A stretch of 26,168 bases of DNA from Apostichopus leukothele (lineage: Eukaryota; Echinodermata; Holothuroidea; Aspidochirotida; Stichopodidae): assembly GCA_010014835.2 (NCBI GenBank), contig JAAAKB020000021.1:2219456-2245623 (forward strand), in the 5' to 3' direction. Positions 1-14,000 of this stretch are shown here, one piece after another (position 1 is the first letter of the stretch; each line of letters starts with the position of its first letter). A program made the position numbers and the translations under genes. The notes under the pieces were generated by a model, which made no database searches, was not told the DNA's origin, and worked only from the letters and a program-made list of their open reading frames with translations.

Positions 1-334
1 GGCTTGACTGCATAGGTTCCAATGGATGCCCCCGCATCGAAACCAAACCTGTACCTTCATGTTGGTCAAACTTCAAAATACTGAATGCACAGCCTGAGGA
101 TCCATCTTGTTGAAGAGTTTACTTTGTGGTTGGCCCTTCAAATCAAAGGCACAGTCCTGTTGCCTCTCGATGTTTGTGCCCCTACAGATTTAACACTTTT
201 CCCTATTCCACATCCTGGTATTTTAAGGGAATAAAATCCTTGTATCAATTTCATTGGCAAGTTTATAAATGACTCCTTTAGTTTTGGTTCTTGTAGGACA
301 TTAGGGGTAAAACAATAATATGGCTACTAATAGA
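1..334. other. Downstream flank of TRPC4AP, no gene recognised
   Basis: No conserved coding stretch is visible. A plus-strand AATAAA at 230-235 could be the 3' end of a convergent neighbour whose body lies left of the window, but this is only a hexamer match. Confidence 0.3.
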
Positions 335-351
335 ACAGTTAAATGTTCATC

Positions 352-357
352 TTTATT
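352..357 (-). terminator. Candidate distal poly(A) signal (AATAAA)
   Basis: Canonical AATAAA on the minus strand, followed downstream by T-rich sequence (TATTATTGTTTT) of the kind found at cleavage sites. It would give a 3' UTR of about 1.6 kb. Confidence 0.4.
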
Positions 358-604
358 CAGTTTGAGAACCAATGATCCCATCTACCATCCTGCTCCAACT
401 TTATGCAAGACACTGCACAATCCTAAACATGTCATGACAGTGTGAAACAACAACACTGATAAATATGTACAAGATATCATTTTAAATGCAATACAATATG
501 TTAAAACTTCAAACAGTTTCTCAGTAAAAGATGATTCCAAATGAACAGAGGAAAGAATAAAATATGAACTTATAAATTATATAAAATAGGCATTAACATA
601 GAAG

Positions 605-619
605 ATATATATATATATA
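605..619. repeat. AT microsatellite in the 3' UTR
   Basis: An uninterrupted alternating A/T run of 15 bases, just long enough to be slippage-prone. Confidence 0.8.
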
Positions 620-785
620 CCAACATGAAACAATGCTATTAACTGTAACCCAGAATCATCTTAAAGTGTTGTATGAATAGGAGAAGTCTTGCTATAATAA
701 GAAACTATAAATCATACTCTATGTGTCATACAGAAAATCAGTTCTGCACTTTTAGTACTCAGTTGCATTAAATCTCATGTAAACT

Positions 786-791
786 TTTAAT
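786..791 (-). terminator. Candidate proximal poly(A) signal (ATTAAA)
   Basis: ATTAAA on the minus strand, about 1.14 kb after the TRPC4AP stop. A common variant signal, but in AT-rich DNA chance occurrences are frequent. Confidence 0.25.
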
Positions 792-1750
792 TTTTGTGGA
801 ATTAAAAATCTGAAAGGAAATTTATGAAATACCAATATCAATCATTTTAAAGGATGCCAGTGTATAAATTGTTATCACTCAAAATTCAACAAATTTACAA
901 TTGTATAAATCTGTTGGGTATGCAAGAGGATGCAAGTATTAATGTCACAAAGAGCAATCAATAAAACTTCAATCATACTAAAAGATGACCTACATGTAAT
1001 ACTTTAAGGTGGATCTTTTACCCTTTTGATCAGAAGTGCATGATACCTGTATCTACTGAGTAAAGCTTTCATATTTTGTACACACACAAATCTTCCATAC
1101 AAACGATGAGTGTACTTTTGATGTATGAGGCCAGATTCATTTCATTACAAGGTACATCTTTTTTTCTCCTTGACTTTCTTGTAAACAAGCTAACAAGTAT
1201 GTCATATCAGTGCAACACCCACATATTTATCTTTTGTAATGAAAGCCACTAAAAGTAAAAGTAAAAAATAAAAATATGTAAAGAGTGCAGTTTAGGCAAC
1301 AAACATATGCAGTGAGTAGATAAAGAATTTTAGTTCTTAATGCAAAAAAAGCAAACTTTCATGCGTCTTCACAAAGAATATACTGCTTAGGAATTAAAAG
1401 AGGAGAAATTTGATCTGTGTGCAATGACAGATGATTTGTCTTTTAAAGTAGTTATTATACTAGACATACAAAACAGTTCAGTAATATTTAAAAAAAAATA
1501 TAGATCGGCTAATAAAACCTATTAGGCATGTGCTCCATCAGATACATCAAAAGTATTTACACTTACTGAAAAGATCTATGATCTTGATTTGCAGTGTGAA
1601 AAATCTCTGAGTTAACTCAATCCTAAGTCCAATATGAATTCCTTTACACATAAAACAGTTGATCTCCTATGAACAGACAACAAGAAGAGGGCAATCCTGT
1701 AGCTGTCTCTACAGCAATGGTATTAATTGGCGATCCTCCAACAGTATATT

Positions 1751-1890
1751 CACTGGGTGATCATTGAATTCACTGGGTGATCATTGAATTCACTGGGTGA
1801 TCATTGAATTCACTGGGTGATCCTTGAATTCACTGGGTGATCATTGAATTCACTGGGTGATCATTGAATTCACTGGGTGATCATTGAATT
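1751..1890. repeat. Tandem repeat, 7 copies of a 20-bp unit
   Basis: The plus-strand unit is CACTGGGTGATCATTGAATT. Seven adjacent copies start at 1751, 1771, 1791, 1811, 1831, 1851 and 1871; only the fourth differs, by one base. Each unit holds TGATCA (TGATCC in copy 4), and together with the junctions the array gives seven GAATTC palindromes. It lies 43-182 nt past the TRPC4AP stop, so it should be transcribed in the 3' UTR. Confidence 0.98.
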
Positions 1891-1932
1891 CTATGGATGT
1901 CACTACTTATGATACTGCTGCAGAAGGTGGAG

Positions 1933-2091
1933 CTAGTTGACTCTGCTATTCAGATCACAGGTGTCCATTAAGTCTTCTGTCAACAAATTATCCATCTTCA
2001 GATAATGGAGGACAGAGAGTGGCGATTTAATGTCTGAATCAGTTAAAATAGATACAGTATCCCTCCATTTGCTAAAACGTATACAGGATCC
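1933..2091 (-). CDS. TRPC4AP: TRPC4AP last coding exon 18 (aa 764-815, stop)
   Basis: 52 codons plus TAG at 1933-1935. ISxSYWKETVSIL of human is seen here as IRFSKWRDTVSIL. The C-terminal LLTEDLMDTCDLNSRVN shares little with the human DIDRDFTEE tail. The acceptor follows a pure pyrimidine tract (TTTTTTTTCTCTTGCAG). Confidence 0.95.
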   Translation of the reverse strand, partial: GSCIRFSKWRDTVSILTDSDIKSPLSVLHYLKMDNLLTEDLMDTCDLNSRVN

Positions 2092-5000
2092 CTGCAAGAG
2101 AAAAAAAATGTGACAACAAAATGAATTTGATTTCATCATTTCCTTTAATTCCTTGTTGAAAGCAAAACACAGAGTTGAGATTATGTATGTATTTGCATTT
2201 AACAATGAATAGAAAGGCATATCAATCAGAGCAAATCCCTCTTAATAATGTTCAAATATTCACCTTTTCTAATGCAGTACAATCTTTTTCTTTGTGGAGA
2301 TAATGCTCTTGCCAAAAGAGCAGAAGTTCTCTTAGGTTCTGCAGCAAAAATCCAGGCCTACACTGCTCCTGTTCTTCAGCTCTCAGGTCGTGCAGATAAA
2401 TGGGAAGGTTGCCTTTCCTCTCAGCAAACATCAAGAAAATTATAGTGGTATTAAGGCAACTAACATTTTCCTGAAATAGAAAGCAAGACACTATGAATTT
2501 CTTTGTTCTAAACTGTAACTGAAGGGAGGCACTTGTACAGATAAGACTGAAATGCAAACAATTAACAGTAGTCAACTTCTCTTTGTAATGTTTTGTAAGA
2601 TACCACATGACTAGTTCACTTGGAACAATACTACAGGACTATAATACAATTGATTTTTTCATGTTACTTATATAAAATATAACTTATTTACAGTATGTTG
2701 TCCTAGAACAAGACTCCATTTGTATTCTGAGTAGCAGATCCATTTTCCCATTTTCTGCAAAGTGATTTTGATTTTAATATTTTATTATATTCAAGTTGTA
2801 AAACTCATGGAGCTCACCTGTGTAAGAACTTCAACATGTACAACGTTAATGAGTTTGAAGAGAAACTTGAGACGACTCTCCTTCTTCTTGATGTGTTGCA
2901 TGAGGACACAGTTCTGCATTAACCAGTCTGTAACGATAAGAGAGCATTAGACATTTATGCACATAAGATGACCACACTCATTAGTTATTGTGTTGGGTGT
3001 GCCCCTAGCAACCGCTCAAGAAGGACCCTTTATTGTAGTACAAGCTTATTCCTATACTGCTGTCAAAAACAGCCTTGAACTACATGCTCAATTAATATGT
3101 GATGACAAACACACACAAACAATGATTGAAGGTATATCTTTTTTCAAAGTAACTAGTCTATCCAGCATTTAACATTTAACACGGAAACCATTAACGATGA
3201 CAATTATGACAATCTTTTTCTTTTTCTTAAATTAAACTAGGATGTTTCAAGTATGTACACAAACAATTCTTTCTTTGAAACAGAATATCTTCCTTTAGGG
3301 AGAGTTTATACTTTAAGCTTACCACCATTATATCACAAGTAATATCTATATTCCACAGTAAGCTTCTGACCTAACAATAACAAACAGTTGCTTCTTTTGA
3401 CTTACCAAAGTTCTCTTTTTGCTCCCTCTCAAAATGTTCCAGAGAGAGCACCAAGCATCTGACAAACATGTTGGAATCCACGATGTTGGAATGTACTATG
3501 TGCATGAACTTCTTGAACTGTGTAAAATTACCAGAATAAGTCAACTTCATAACATGTACTAACAGAATATACACATGAGGTTATCATAGAAAACATTACA
3601 TTATTACACCATGGATATAGCAGCTCCAATAACTTTCAAAAATTAAAAGCATTTGTACATCTTGTCATAACAGTAACTTTATTAAACATAATATTACATT
3701 ATTTTCACTAGTCGATTGATTGACAGCCTGGTCTCAATACTTTACTATGTATTAATGGAATACGACCCGTACTGACCTTGTCTTCATTTGTGATGACTTT
3801 GTTGAACCGCTGATAAGCACCAATATTGAACTTCATTAGCTCTGCTAGGAGGTCAAAATAGCTCTGAATAACCTCTTTGCTCTTATTCTCTGTCTCTAAG
3901 AGATGTCTGATGATGTGCTGCAATAGTAAGGAGGTATAGCATCATTTCCAAAATCTAACACTTTGAGCAATTTATTTACACAAACCTGGCAAATTACTTC
4001 ACATCAGTATTGTGATCTACCAGTTTCACCTGCTGCAATGGAACACTACCAACGAACATGACTTTGACACAACAACTGAGAGTAAATACATATTGCTCAC
4101 CATAATGAGAACACTGTGCTTCTGCCAACATAAACTGATACAAATTTTCCATTTTTATAGAATTTAGATAGGAAATATTAAAGTGTTTACAGGTTTAATA
4201 CCAATTCTTACGGTTGGCTAATATTGCTTATAATGAATTGCTGAAAATAATGAGGTTCTGGGCAAAATAGGTGTTATACATGGATGCAATACTTTATGCA
4301 GCAACATGATTGTTTGTGCAAAGCACTTTGCTATGAAATACAAATCAACTGTTCCCTGTGACACTACTATCTGAAGCATTTCCCTACATATCAATTAATA
4401 CCACAAATGTGTTGAGCTCATACTTGACAAAAATCAATTCAATGTTACTACATACAAAAAAAAATCTTTCCTGATGGTAGCTGAGTTCTTCTGGTGATGT
4501 TGTATTATTTGAGAACACTACAACCTCGATAAACATACGTTGAAAATATTCACCTGAGGTATACAGTTATCAGTGATTAGAACTTTCAACATTAATTTCA
4601 TATTAAATATCCTCAAGCACAGTCAAACCTCAAGTTTATTTTTATTCAACCTGTTTCACCTGGACCAAATTTATTAGATTTATATCTGTACAATACTCAA
4701 CAGTATCATCAATACACAGTCCAGTACTTGAAGTTCCATTCATAGATACTACGTGCCTAGACATCACAAACAATTTGTGTCACATTACAAAACAGTATGA
4801 TATGTACAGACAGCAAATGACAAGCTAGACTAAACTAAAGGGAATTTTTGTTCATATCAGGACCACCACTTGTACCAACATGTCTGAATAATGTTGGTTT
4901 CACTCTATAAACAAACAGGAAACTTACCTCAAGTAAACCCTTCTTTAGAAGAAATGTCTGGTCTGCAAAGGATGTCTTCCCTCTCAAGAAACTTTCAACA

Positions 5001-8000
5001 GCTCGGGCCAACCAAAACCTGATTTCAATTGAATATAAAAGGATATTGACAGTCTGATCTCAAGTTTCTATGTTTCTAGAAAGTTTTGATAAATATTTGT
5101 ACTTTGCACCTTAGTTCACACAATTGAATGACAATGAACACCGGTTTGGACGCTAAGGAAATTTTTGAAATATTTTATTGTCTTCTTTGAAAATAGGAAC
5201 ATCACATTAGTCAAATGATATATGTGGGCTTGTAATTAGGGGTTAACTCATTCAGAGATAAAAGTAAGAAATTTTGATGAGTGCAACTCTCCACATCATA
5301 GTTTACAAAAGTTTCCCAGATTTATCAAACCTCAAATGTGAATATCCCAAAAGCACTTTTCGAAAAATTTCAACAGAGTTTGAATGAGATTATCACACAC
5401 AACAATGTACTGATTTATGGGGCAATTTGGCTGGGTGTCTGTAGTACTTTAAACAAATATTAAACAAATACTATCTATGCACAACAGCATTGAGCAGTGC
5501 CTATAATTGTGTGCAACTTGGAGGCGAAAAGATTATGTCCAATGCAGCCTGAACTGAAGTTAGGTTGCAGCCCCCTCAGGATTAGCATCCAACTTTGGAC
5601 TCAATACCTCAATAGCCAGTACAAATTTCAAGTTGCAATTGTAAACACTATAGCCAGCATTTCATGAAATTACACTATCAACTTGTACCAAACAAATGTC
5701 ACATAAAATGACACCCATCGTTTCTTGTACTTGGTCACAAGATATTAACGTTCTCATGCTTGCAAGACTTTAGAATCTCATGGGTTCTAGAGTTGTTTGA
5801 CCTCCATAAAAAATGGTCCTCAAACACATCGAACAAATCTGCATATTAAGTATAAAGTTCAAACAAGTAGCCATCTGGAGATACCTTTCTAACAAGATAT
5901 TTAATTTCAATCCTCTATTAACCTCACATTATATTTGACATTCACAAATGCATATAGAGATGATGAACAATCACGATATTGAACAATGACAATATAAACA
6001 AACACCATGCATGAAGTCCAAGCCAGCTATGATTTTCGATTTATCATGTAAACAGGGCAAGGTGTCAAATTAACATGCAGGTACAACACACAGTCATGAT
6101 TGCATACATTCTGTTTGTATACCTCACAAAAATCTTGAAGTTGTTTGAATCAAATATCAAAAGGTACAAACATACCTAAATGGAGAGTCCTCAGGTTCTG
6201 ATTTTGTAACTTCTACCAGTCTGGTAAGAATTCCTTTTGGAGAGTTACACAGCAGATTCCTGTAATTAAAGTTTTTAATTAATAACATTTAAAATTCACT
6301 GACAATTTGTATTTTCCTCTGCCTCGAATATCTCTACAGAATTCTCAAAATGTATGAATCAGTGTGTAACTGTTCCATGATCTTCTTACAAAATAGAAAT
6401 ACATACGATAACCAAGACATTATGTTCAAGACTTATCTACCAAACCAGATACCAATAGTTGGTTTGACAGTTGGATATGGGTTATTGTGGTGCAGTCTGT
6501 AGGAAATATACAGTCAGTATTAACAGATGAAATGCTGGACAAAAGAAAAAAAATATCACCACTACATCTCACGTTTCAAAGCTTACTTTGCATAATTAAA
6601 ATAACAAGAACTTAAACAAATGTAAAATACTGGTCTAGGCAAATGCAGAAAGCCCAATGGCTTAGTGATTGTTCTTGCCACAGTTCATATGAGAATACTC
6701 AATGTTACATGGCGGACAAATTAACAAATTTTGACTGTTGCTGAATTTTTGTGATCAGGAAGGTTCATGTCATGTGTATCTGTTTACACAGTTTTCATAC
6801 TTTGACCTGTGGTCTCATATCAACGTTTGACATCTGGTGTACACAGATGGCTTTTGACCTCTAACAAAACATTAGGACTCTTGTACTTTTATAAAGTGGA
6901 TCCCTATACCACATACCAAGTATGAAGTTAATCCAACCTTACTTTAGGAAATAATGTGTTTACAAAGTTTAATACTTTGACCTTTAGTGACCTCAAATGA
7001 CCATTGACCTCCATTAGTTTTACTAAAAGCAGTTACCTCTTTTAGAAGTTTTGCAGATTTTAACCTCTGGTGACCTCAGATTACCTTTTAAATTTCCCAA
7101 AAAAAATTGAATATTGTATGATCTAGGGTGAATATATATAAATACCAAGTATGGAACTAAACAATTGAATACTTTTTGAATTACTGTTTACAAGCTGAAA
7201 GTCATTAACATACAGACAAACTTACAAGCCATCACCATTATTTAGATTAATTTTGCCTACAGAAAGGAATCAACCACATAATCTAAAATTCAATAGCATA
7301 CGTCACCAAATAAAAGTAAAGTCACCTATAACTTTAAGATCTATAACACGTTCAATGGATATAAGCAGACTGAATATAAACATCAAACTGTACAAATGAT
7401 ACTATTCTGTAAGTATTGAATGATACTGATTTAAAAAGTGTCCGAATGACAAACACTTTGTAGTTAAGGGAAGAATTAAATAGTCTCTACATAGCATTCA
7501 TTTGATGCAAAAGTTGAGGAATGTGTCCTTTGGTTTGCAACTGCAACAATGTGTGAGTGACACTCAGTGGTCTGGAAATGGGCTAACTTTGTTAACAAAC
7601 TCTATCAGAAAGCCATCAGACTTGGTGATTCCTGAACACGTTTTATATGATGTTTCATGAAACGATCAATGCAATATTTCCAATTTTTACATCAAAGTGA
7701 TATTTGACCTCTACATATAACAATAGTTTTGTACTTTGACCTCTACAAAGACGAGTGTCTACTAAAGTGGATCCACAAAGTGGATCCACATGTCAAGCAT
7801 GGAGTTCATCAAAGCTTTACCTTTTGGAGTTACCCTGTTTACAAGTATTCAAACTTTGACCTCTGATGGCCTCGCATATGAAACCTTTGACCTCTATGAA
7901 AAACTCATTACGAAACATGCCAGGTGGGAAGTTCATCCAAGCTTCACTTGGTTATCATGTTTCTTAGAATTTCAGATAATTTAAGTAACCGCTTGCAAAA

Positions 8001-11000
8001 TGATTTGACTAGATGAAATACTTTACAATGGCAGAAAAGAGAGATAAAACAGTAGATATCTACTCAATGTCCTGTGTTTAAGATCACAGAGCCCCAATTC
8101 TATACTTAGCTTACTTGTCAACATTCTTGACAGATTCACAAACTGGGATGTTGGCCTGTGATGAGATCTTCTCCAGCGACTGTATTTCTTTCTTTGTTAA
8201 CAGGACGTATTTGTTACTAAGAAAGAGAAAGTAAAAACCTCTTACTTTCCTGGGAGTGAACATCTCAGGAGGAAAGCTACAAGTGAATGTCTTCAAGAAG
8301 GACATGCATATTAAAGGACAATCTTGAAAGAAACCTCAACACAAATGTAAACCATTTGGTTGCCTGGTGTTGGATTCAGATCTTTATTTATGCGATACAT
8401 GATGAACATTATATTTTATTGAAATTTATTTATTTATAAATGGATCACAAAAGGACATTAATGGAAAGAACTCAAACTAGCACCAAATTATTAAGCATTT
8501 TAGCAAAGATGAGAGTACCAGGCATTTTAATATTTGTCAAACATGTAAAAAATTGATTGAACCAGTGAGCATTGGTAAATGCAAAATTCCTCACTTACTA
8601 ATGATTGTAATACTTACCCAATTCTTTCCTCCAATAAGTTTAGTGCATAAGACTGCACATTGTTTAAACTTATGCCACTGTGAACAGCACTAAGCTTCCT
8701 GATAGCTATTGATTGATTCTCTGTTCCTCATAATTGCACATATGCCAATGTCAATGAAATGATCACGACAAAAAGCTGTGCATAATCCATTCAGTTTGAT
8801 AGCAATTCTCTCATGGCACACTTGTTCAAAATATTTTTCAAAAGAATTGACAAAACAACTCACTCGTGGTGGTCACAAAATGTGTGAACTAATCGTAAAA
8901 ACTGGACTTTGAGGGCAACTTCAGGACTACAGTCACAATTCTGGTTATCACTGTGTATTGGGGATTTGAGAACGCAGTTCCAGATTACACGATCAAATAT
9001 TGCATTGAGACCAGGCATTAACCGGCATTTGGAGACTATTTCTTGAACCTGAAAAGAAATGTCATTGGAAGTCTAACTTAAGCAAAGAAAACCTGAAATG
9101 CAAAGATGTAATGAGGTTTTGATGACATAATTAGCTGTATCTTTTAAGAACCTGAAAGCTCTCTTCTTGAATATCATTGGTTACAAGGTTTCCACCGTAT
9201 GAAGCATCTACTTATAAGATACATTAGTTTTCCTTCTTTAAGGTAGCGTGTTTACAAGGTTCCAGACTAGTCCCTCTACTGATCTTTCACCTCTACTAAA
9301 ATCGGTAAGGTTCTTTTTTTTCTTCATTTTTTCAGATTTGTAGTGTATGAAGCATCTACACATAAGATACATTAGTTTTCCTTCTTAAGATAACATGTTT
9401 ACAAGGTTTCAGACTAGTCCCTATACTGATCTTTCACCTCTACTAAATTCAGTAAGGTTCATTTTTTCAGATTTGTAGTTAAAACGGCTGTCCACATGAA
9501 TAAGCAAACATAACAGCATTCTATATAAACATACCTACCAGAGACAAAACTACAGGCATGTCTCTAAGTGCAACATTTTAAAATTATCCTATTTCATTTC
9601 TTTTTATAATAGCAGTGAAAAATAAATATATAAAATATAAAAATTACTTCAATGCCGGCATAAACCTCAATGTCAAAGAAAAACTCTTTTGTGAAATATC
9701 CTTCGCATTAACAAATCTCTACTTTGATATCCTGTTAACAGTACACAGAGCACTCTATATGTGATATGTTTAAATTTGCAAGACTGCATGACAAGCTGTC
9801 TGATAATAATGATTTCCTCCAAACATACTCTTTTGTTGCTTCCTTACATTTCACCTACAGACATACATACCTTTTGCCTTTGTTTTCCACCAAGGAGAAG
9901 GCACAAAACATAGAGAACTTCAACTTTATAGACAACTTGATGCATCGCCCTGATGGACTGAGGGAGGGGAATGGCTATGTCATTGAGAGGCAGGTTCAGA
10001 TAAACTCCAGCCTCATCATTCACAACTTCTGCCAGGGCATCAAATGCCATGGAATTGTCCAGCCATGTTACCCAGCTCTCAATCTCACTTACTAAGTTCT
10101 GGTAATTTGGTATTTGGCTACTCTCTACAAAAACATAGAGAAAAGACAACATTTACAATCTTGACAAGATAGAGTCTGAAATGCCACAGACAGTAGACAT
10201 CGTGAAAGGTTCTCATATCATGATGCTATGTGCCCACAATTCCTTATATGTTGACATGTTTATACCTATGGACTCTAAAATCAGTGACTGCAGCCATTAT
10301 AACCGAGTAACATGAGTGTACTAATCCAGATGATTATCATTGTTATACAGTGCAATAAAGATCAGGACAAATGGCCCAGCCACACATAAGAGGTAAAATG
10401 GAATGCTGGTTGAAAAGAAAACAGCTAGGAGTAAAGAAGAAACAAACTGTCTCAACTACTCCACTCAATTTATACCAGCCACATAAAACTCAAGTTTGTA
10501 CCAACTATTTGTACCAACAACAACAATGCAACCACTACTTGACTTCAGTCTCCTAAATTTGTATTACTGTAGAATTCAAACATTTCATATTTATGGCTGA
10601 AAATTAACAATAAGGAAGAACAAAGAAAAGCAAAGAACACAAAATTATCTTAAGAAACAAAACAAAAAATCAGTTTAATAATTTCGCTTGAAAATATTTT
10701 CAAGATTCTGTGCTTCTGTTATACAACATCCTTCAAAATGTTGACAAAATGAGCAGCAATTCAAAACCTGAGCAAGCAATATAGCTCATGAGAAAGCAAA
10801 AGTAGACAAACTTATTGATTTCAACTCGATGATCATCATTTACGCAACAAATTAAGATTAATACAACTCTTTCCATATTATTCATTCCAAAATAACTTGA
10901 CTGTGTTGAACACTTACCTATTTTCTGACATGCAATTTGTACCAGTTTTTCCACAAAAGATGGTAGTTCTACCAAAATTTCTGAAGCAAAAAGAAAACAA

Positions 11001-14000
11001 CATAACGGATAGTTATGACCACATCAATTACCATTTTCTATTTCATCTCAAATGATGCTGACAATGTTGAACGTATGTTGATTTTTAAAGCAATTCATGA
11101 CAAGTCCTACGTGACAAAATTGTGAAAACGCAGCAATTCACCAATGATCTCTTATGTGATTCACATAGATACGTTTTATCACTTTTGACTGCTATATACA
11201 GTATGACATACAGTTTTGTATTTCATTCAAATATGTCTAGCATCAAACAGACTGGTTTGTAGTTTGTATAGCAATCATATTATTGCTTATTAAAAATAGT
11301 GAAGCAAACTGAATGTCATAACAAAACAACGACAATGAAATCGTCAATAACAGAAATTTCTGAATGACGAAGGGGATGTGAACCAAGCACAACTAAAATA
11401 AGTTACCTTTTCTCAATCTGAAAAATGAGAAACATCATGACATATTCCAAGTATGGGAACTGTCACCAAAACATCACAGCCAACACCAACAGCTATGAAT
11501 TCATGTAAAAGCTAAGTTTGAACAGCAAACTTCTTAACATACAACTTTGATGGTGTGTAATGTCAGTTTTGATTAATACTTTGCTTCTTAGAGTGTGTTT
11601 ATTGGTTTGCTCATATATGCAGAGACGATACAGCAAAATCATTGCATAGCTCCTTACACTTGCAGGCACTTGGATCACCTTTGACATAGCTCTAGGATTA
11701 AAGCAATATTTTCTGTTTAACAAAGTGTTAAAAGTTAGCATTAACCCCATGCTTTTGTGCAGTTGAAAACTAGGGAGGCTAGCCTACTTAAAGGTACTTT
11801 ACACAGAGTTTTTAGAGACACAGGGGGATTTTCTGAAAGTTGGTATGTGCAAATTATTAAATCAGTAGCCTCTGGGTAAAGTAGTTGCATTTAAACTTAG
11901 TCAAAATTAATAAAGAATAAGTTGCTATCAAGTTCATGATTATTACTTACTCTGGTTACTATCTGAAGTGGGACAGGCTTGTCTATTTCTGGTGGCTCTG
12001 TCCTGAGCTGCTAATGTGTGATGACTTTCTTTAGATTCCAACTCAGACACTGCTATAGATAATACTCGGCAAGAGTTGGCAATCTGTTCATCACTAAAAT
12101 TTGTTATGAGGTTTGGTAGGTCGGCTACAGAAGAAAAGAAAAATAATGTCAAAGACAGAAAGGTACCAAAGCTTAGTGTCTCTTTGCACTATAGGGTGTT
12201 TTCAAATGAGAATTGTTACAGGTGTTCCACTGAGACGATTCATTGCTGAATATTCCTGTCTTCAAATGATATTTCATATCCCAGATCCTCATCAAGCATT
12301 TGGCTCAATATGAAAAACCTTTGTATAGTATAAACTGGAAGCTCTCTCCTTAAGTTACTTCCTTGAAAATATCTTAAAGCTTTCCTGCATATAAACTTGG
12401 ACTGATCCCACAAACTGGGATCTTCTACAATTTAATTAATGGTGTTAGTAAAGCATGACCAAAGCATTCATTTTGTCGCTCATTAACATATGTCCTGTCA
12501 GGACTGGGATATCAAACATGTTGCAGAATGAACACCAACCCTGGAGAAGTTGAGATTTGGCCAAAGATTCACAGTTCCAGTTCACTTTGACTTTGAGGAA
12601 AGAATGTGTATGCACTTATTGTATGTCTGAATTTACACTGAACAATTGACAGCCTTCACTGTTTGAGTTGAACATAAGAACCATAAGAGAGAATCTATTT
12701 TCATTCCTCATAAATTAATGTATCAACTGTTGGAAAAATACTTGGCATTCAATTCCTGCCTCTAACACATCTCACCTAAATCAGATAATTTAAATGTATT
12801 ATTTTGGCTTCCAAGAATATCTTCTAGTAATGTAGCTGCCTTCAGAAAACAGGATTTATCAGACATCAAATTGAAGAGGTGAAGAATTAGGTCTGAGTTG
12901 CGTCCAAGGTCAATACCCATATCTGGGCCGAGCTGCAAAATCAAGAGATGAGATGGAAATGTTAGCATTGTTGGTACAAGTTCTGTCAAAACATACCAAC
13001 AATTTGCAGTTTTAATAGCTGGTTGTGCTTCCAGAAGAGCATCTCCTGCCTTGTAATACACTTGAAATTGTAATACAATTGATACTGAAATAAATAATGG
13101 TGTTGTGTGCAAATACTACAAACAATTTAAATGCAGTTGCCCTGTGTACTTTGTGCCTTTTGTATATAAATACTGTGTGGAATATGTTGGGAGCCTCTGT
13201 GATAAAAACTACATGCATTGCAATAGCATAAGAATGAACAATACAACATCAGTTGGCAAATATGGACAGTAGATATTGATACTGCATACTAATAATCGGC
13301 GCCACACTAGTGATGACAATCATCTCTGCATTGTCTGTTAAGCATAGTTCCTCCATCTCAATCAAATGTAAAGTGTATTGTCCATTGTTCTAGTAACTAC
13401 AGGTTCCAGCAACACATGTAAAAGATAATGAAGGCTTCATACTTACACTTTGAAAAAGACCATGGAGTAATTCTAAACACTTGTAGACCAACTTCTTCCA
13501 TTTTTCCATCTCTAAAACACAAATTAATATAGGGAAAACCAATAATATTTCAAAACACTAAATATATGTAAGACCAATGCAATTTGCTGTATAATAAGAA
13601 ACCCAATACTGCCCTGAGGATAGAAAATATTGAATATTGCATAGCAAACCTAAAAGTCAAAATTACATGCTCAATGTCATATAAAATTGGATTTCTGAAG
13701 TATTCCAGTGGAAATTTCAGTTAAAATAACAGATCAACTGATATGAAATTTATCGCTATTTTCTTCTACATGTCCCTGGTTTTACCAACCAGTTCGTACT
13801 TTAGTAAAGCTCGCTATAGCTATGTATAATACTGTTGCAGGCTGGTGCATCACACAAATATAGTAGAGAAATTCATGTCAATGCACACAATATATTCACA
13901 TGTAGCTATTGTGCATCATGTACATGGTTTTAATTATGACTTTTTGTACGGTAACTGCCAACTTCATGAGGAATGGATCTGTGGCATCAACAAAACTTGT

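Larger units (their letters stand above)
335..1932 (-). other. TRPC4AP: Probable 3' UTR of TRPC4AP
   Basis: An AT-rich stretch without coding potential on either strand lies downstream of the stop. It contains the 20-bp tandem repeat near its start and a short AT run (605-619). The extent is inferred from minus-strand poly(A) signals, so the true end could be near 770 or near 335. Confidence 0.45.
3518..6175 (-). other. TRPC4AP introns 12-14, plain sequence
   Basis: Introns of about 1157, 1010 and 259 bp around exons 13 and 14. I see AT-rich unique-looking DNA with no RNA gene, element or second coding region. Confidence 0.5.

Noticed and set aside
1751-1890. Possible CRISPR-like array
   Set aside because: The 20-bp copies are directly adjacent with no unique spacers, in an animal 3' UTR; it is a plain tandem repeat.
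3708-3776. Extension of TRPC4AP exon 14 into its downstream open frame
   Set aside because: The residues after NEDK have no counterpart in the family, and a donor at 3776 joins in phase to the conserved FKKF segment of exon 15.
7790-7984. 64-codon plus-strand open frame in intron 11
   Set aside because: It falls entirely within the GACCTC-rich repeat and encodes translated repeat modules.
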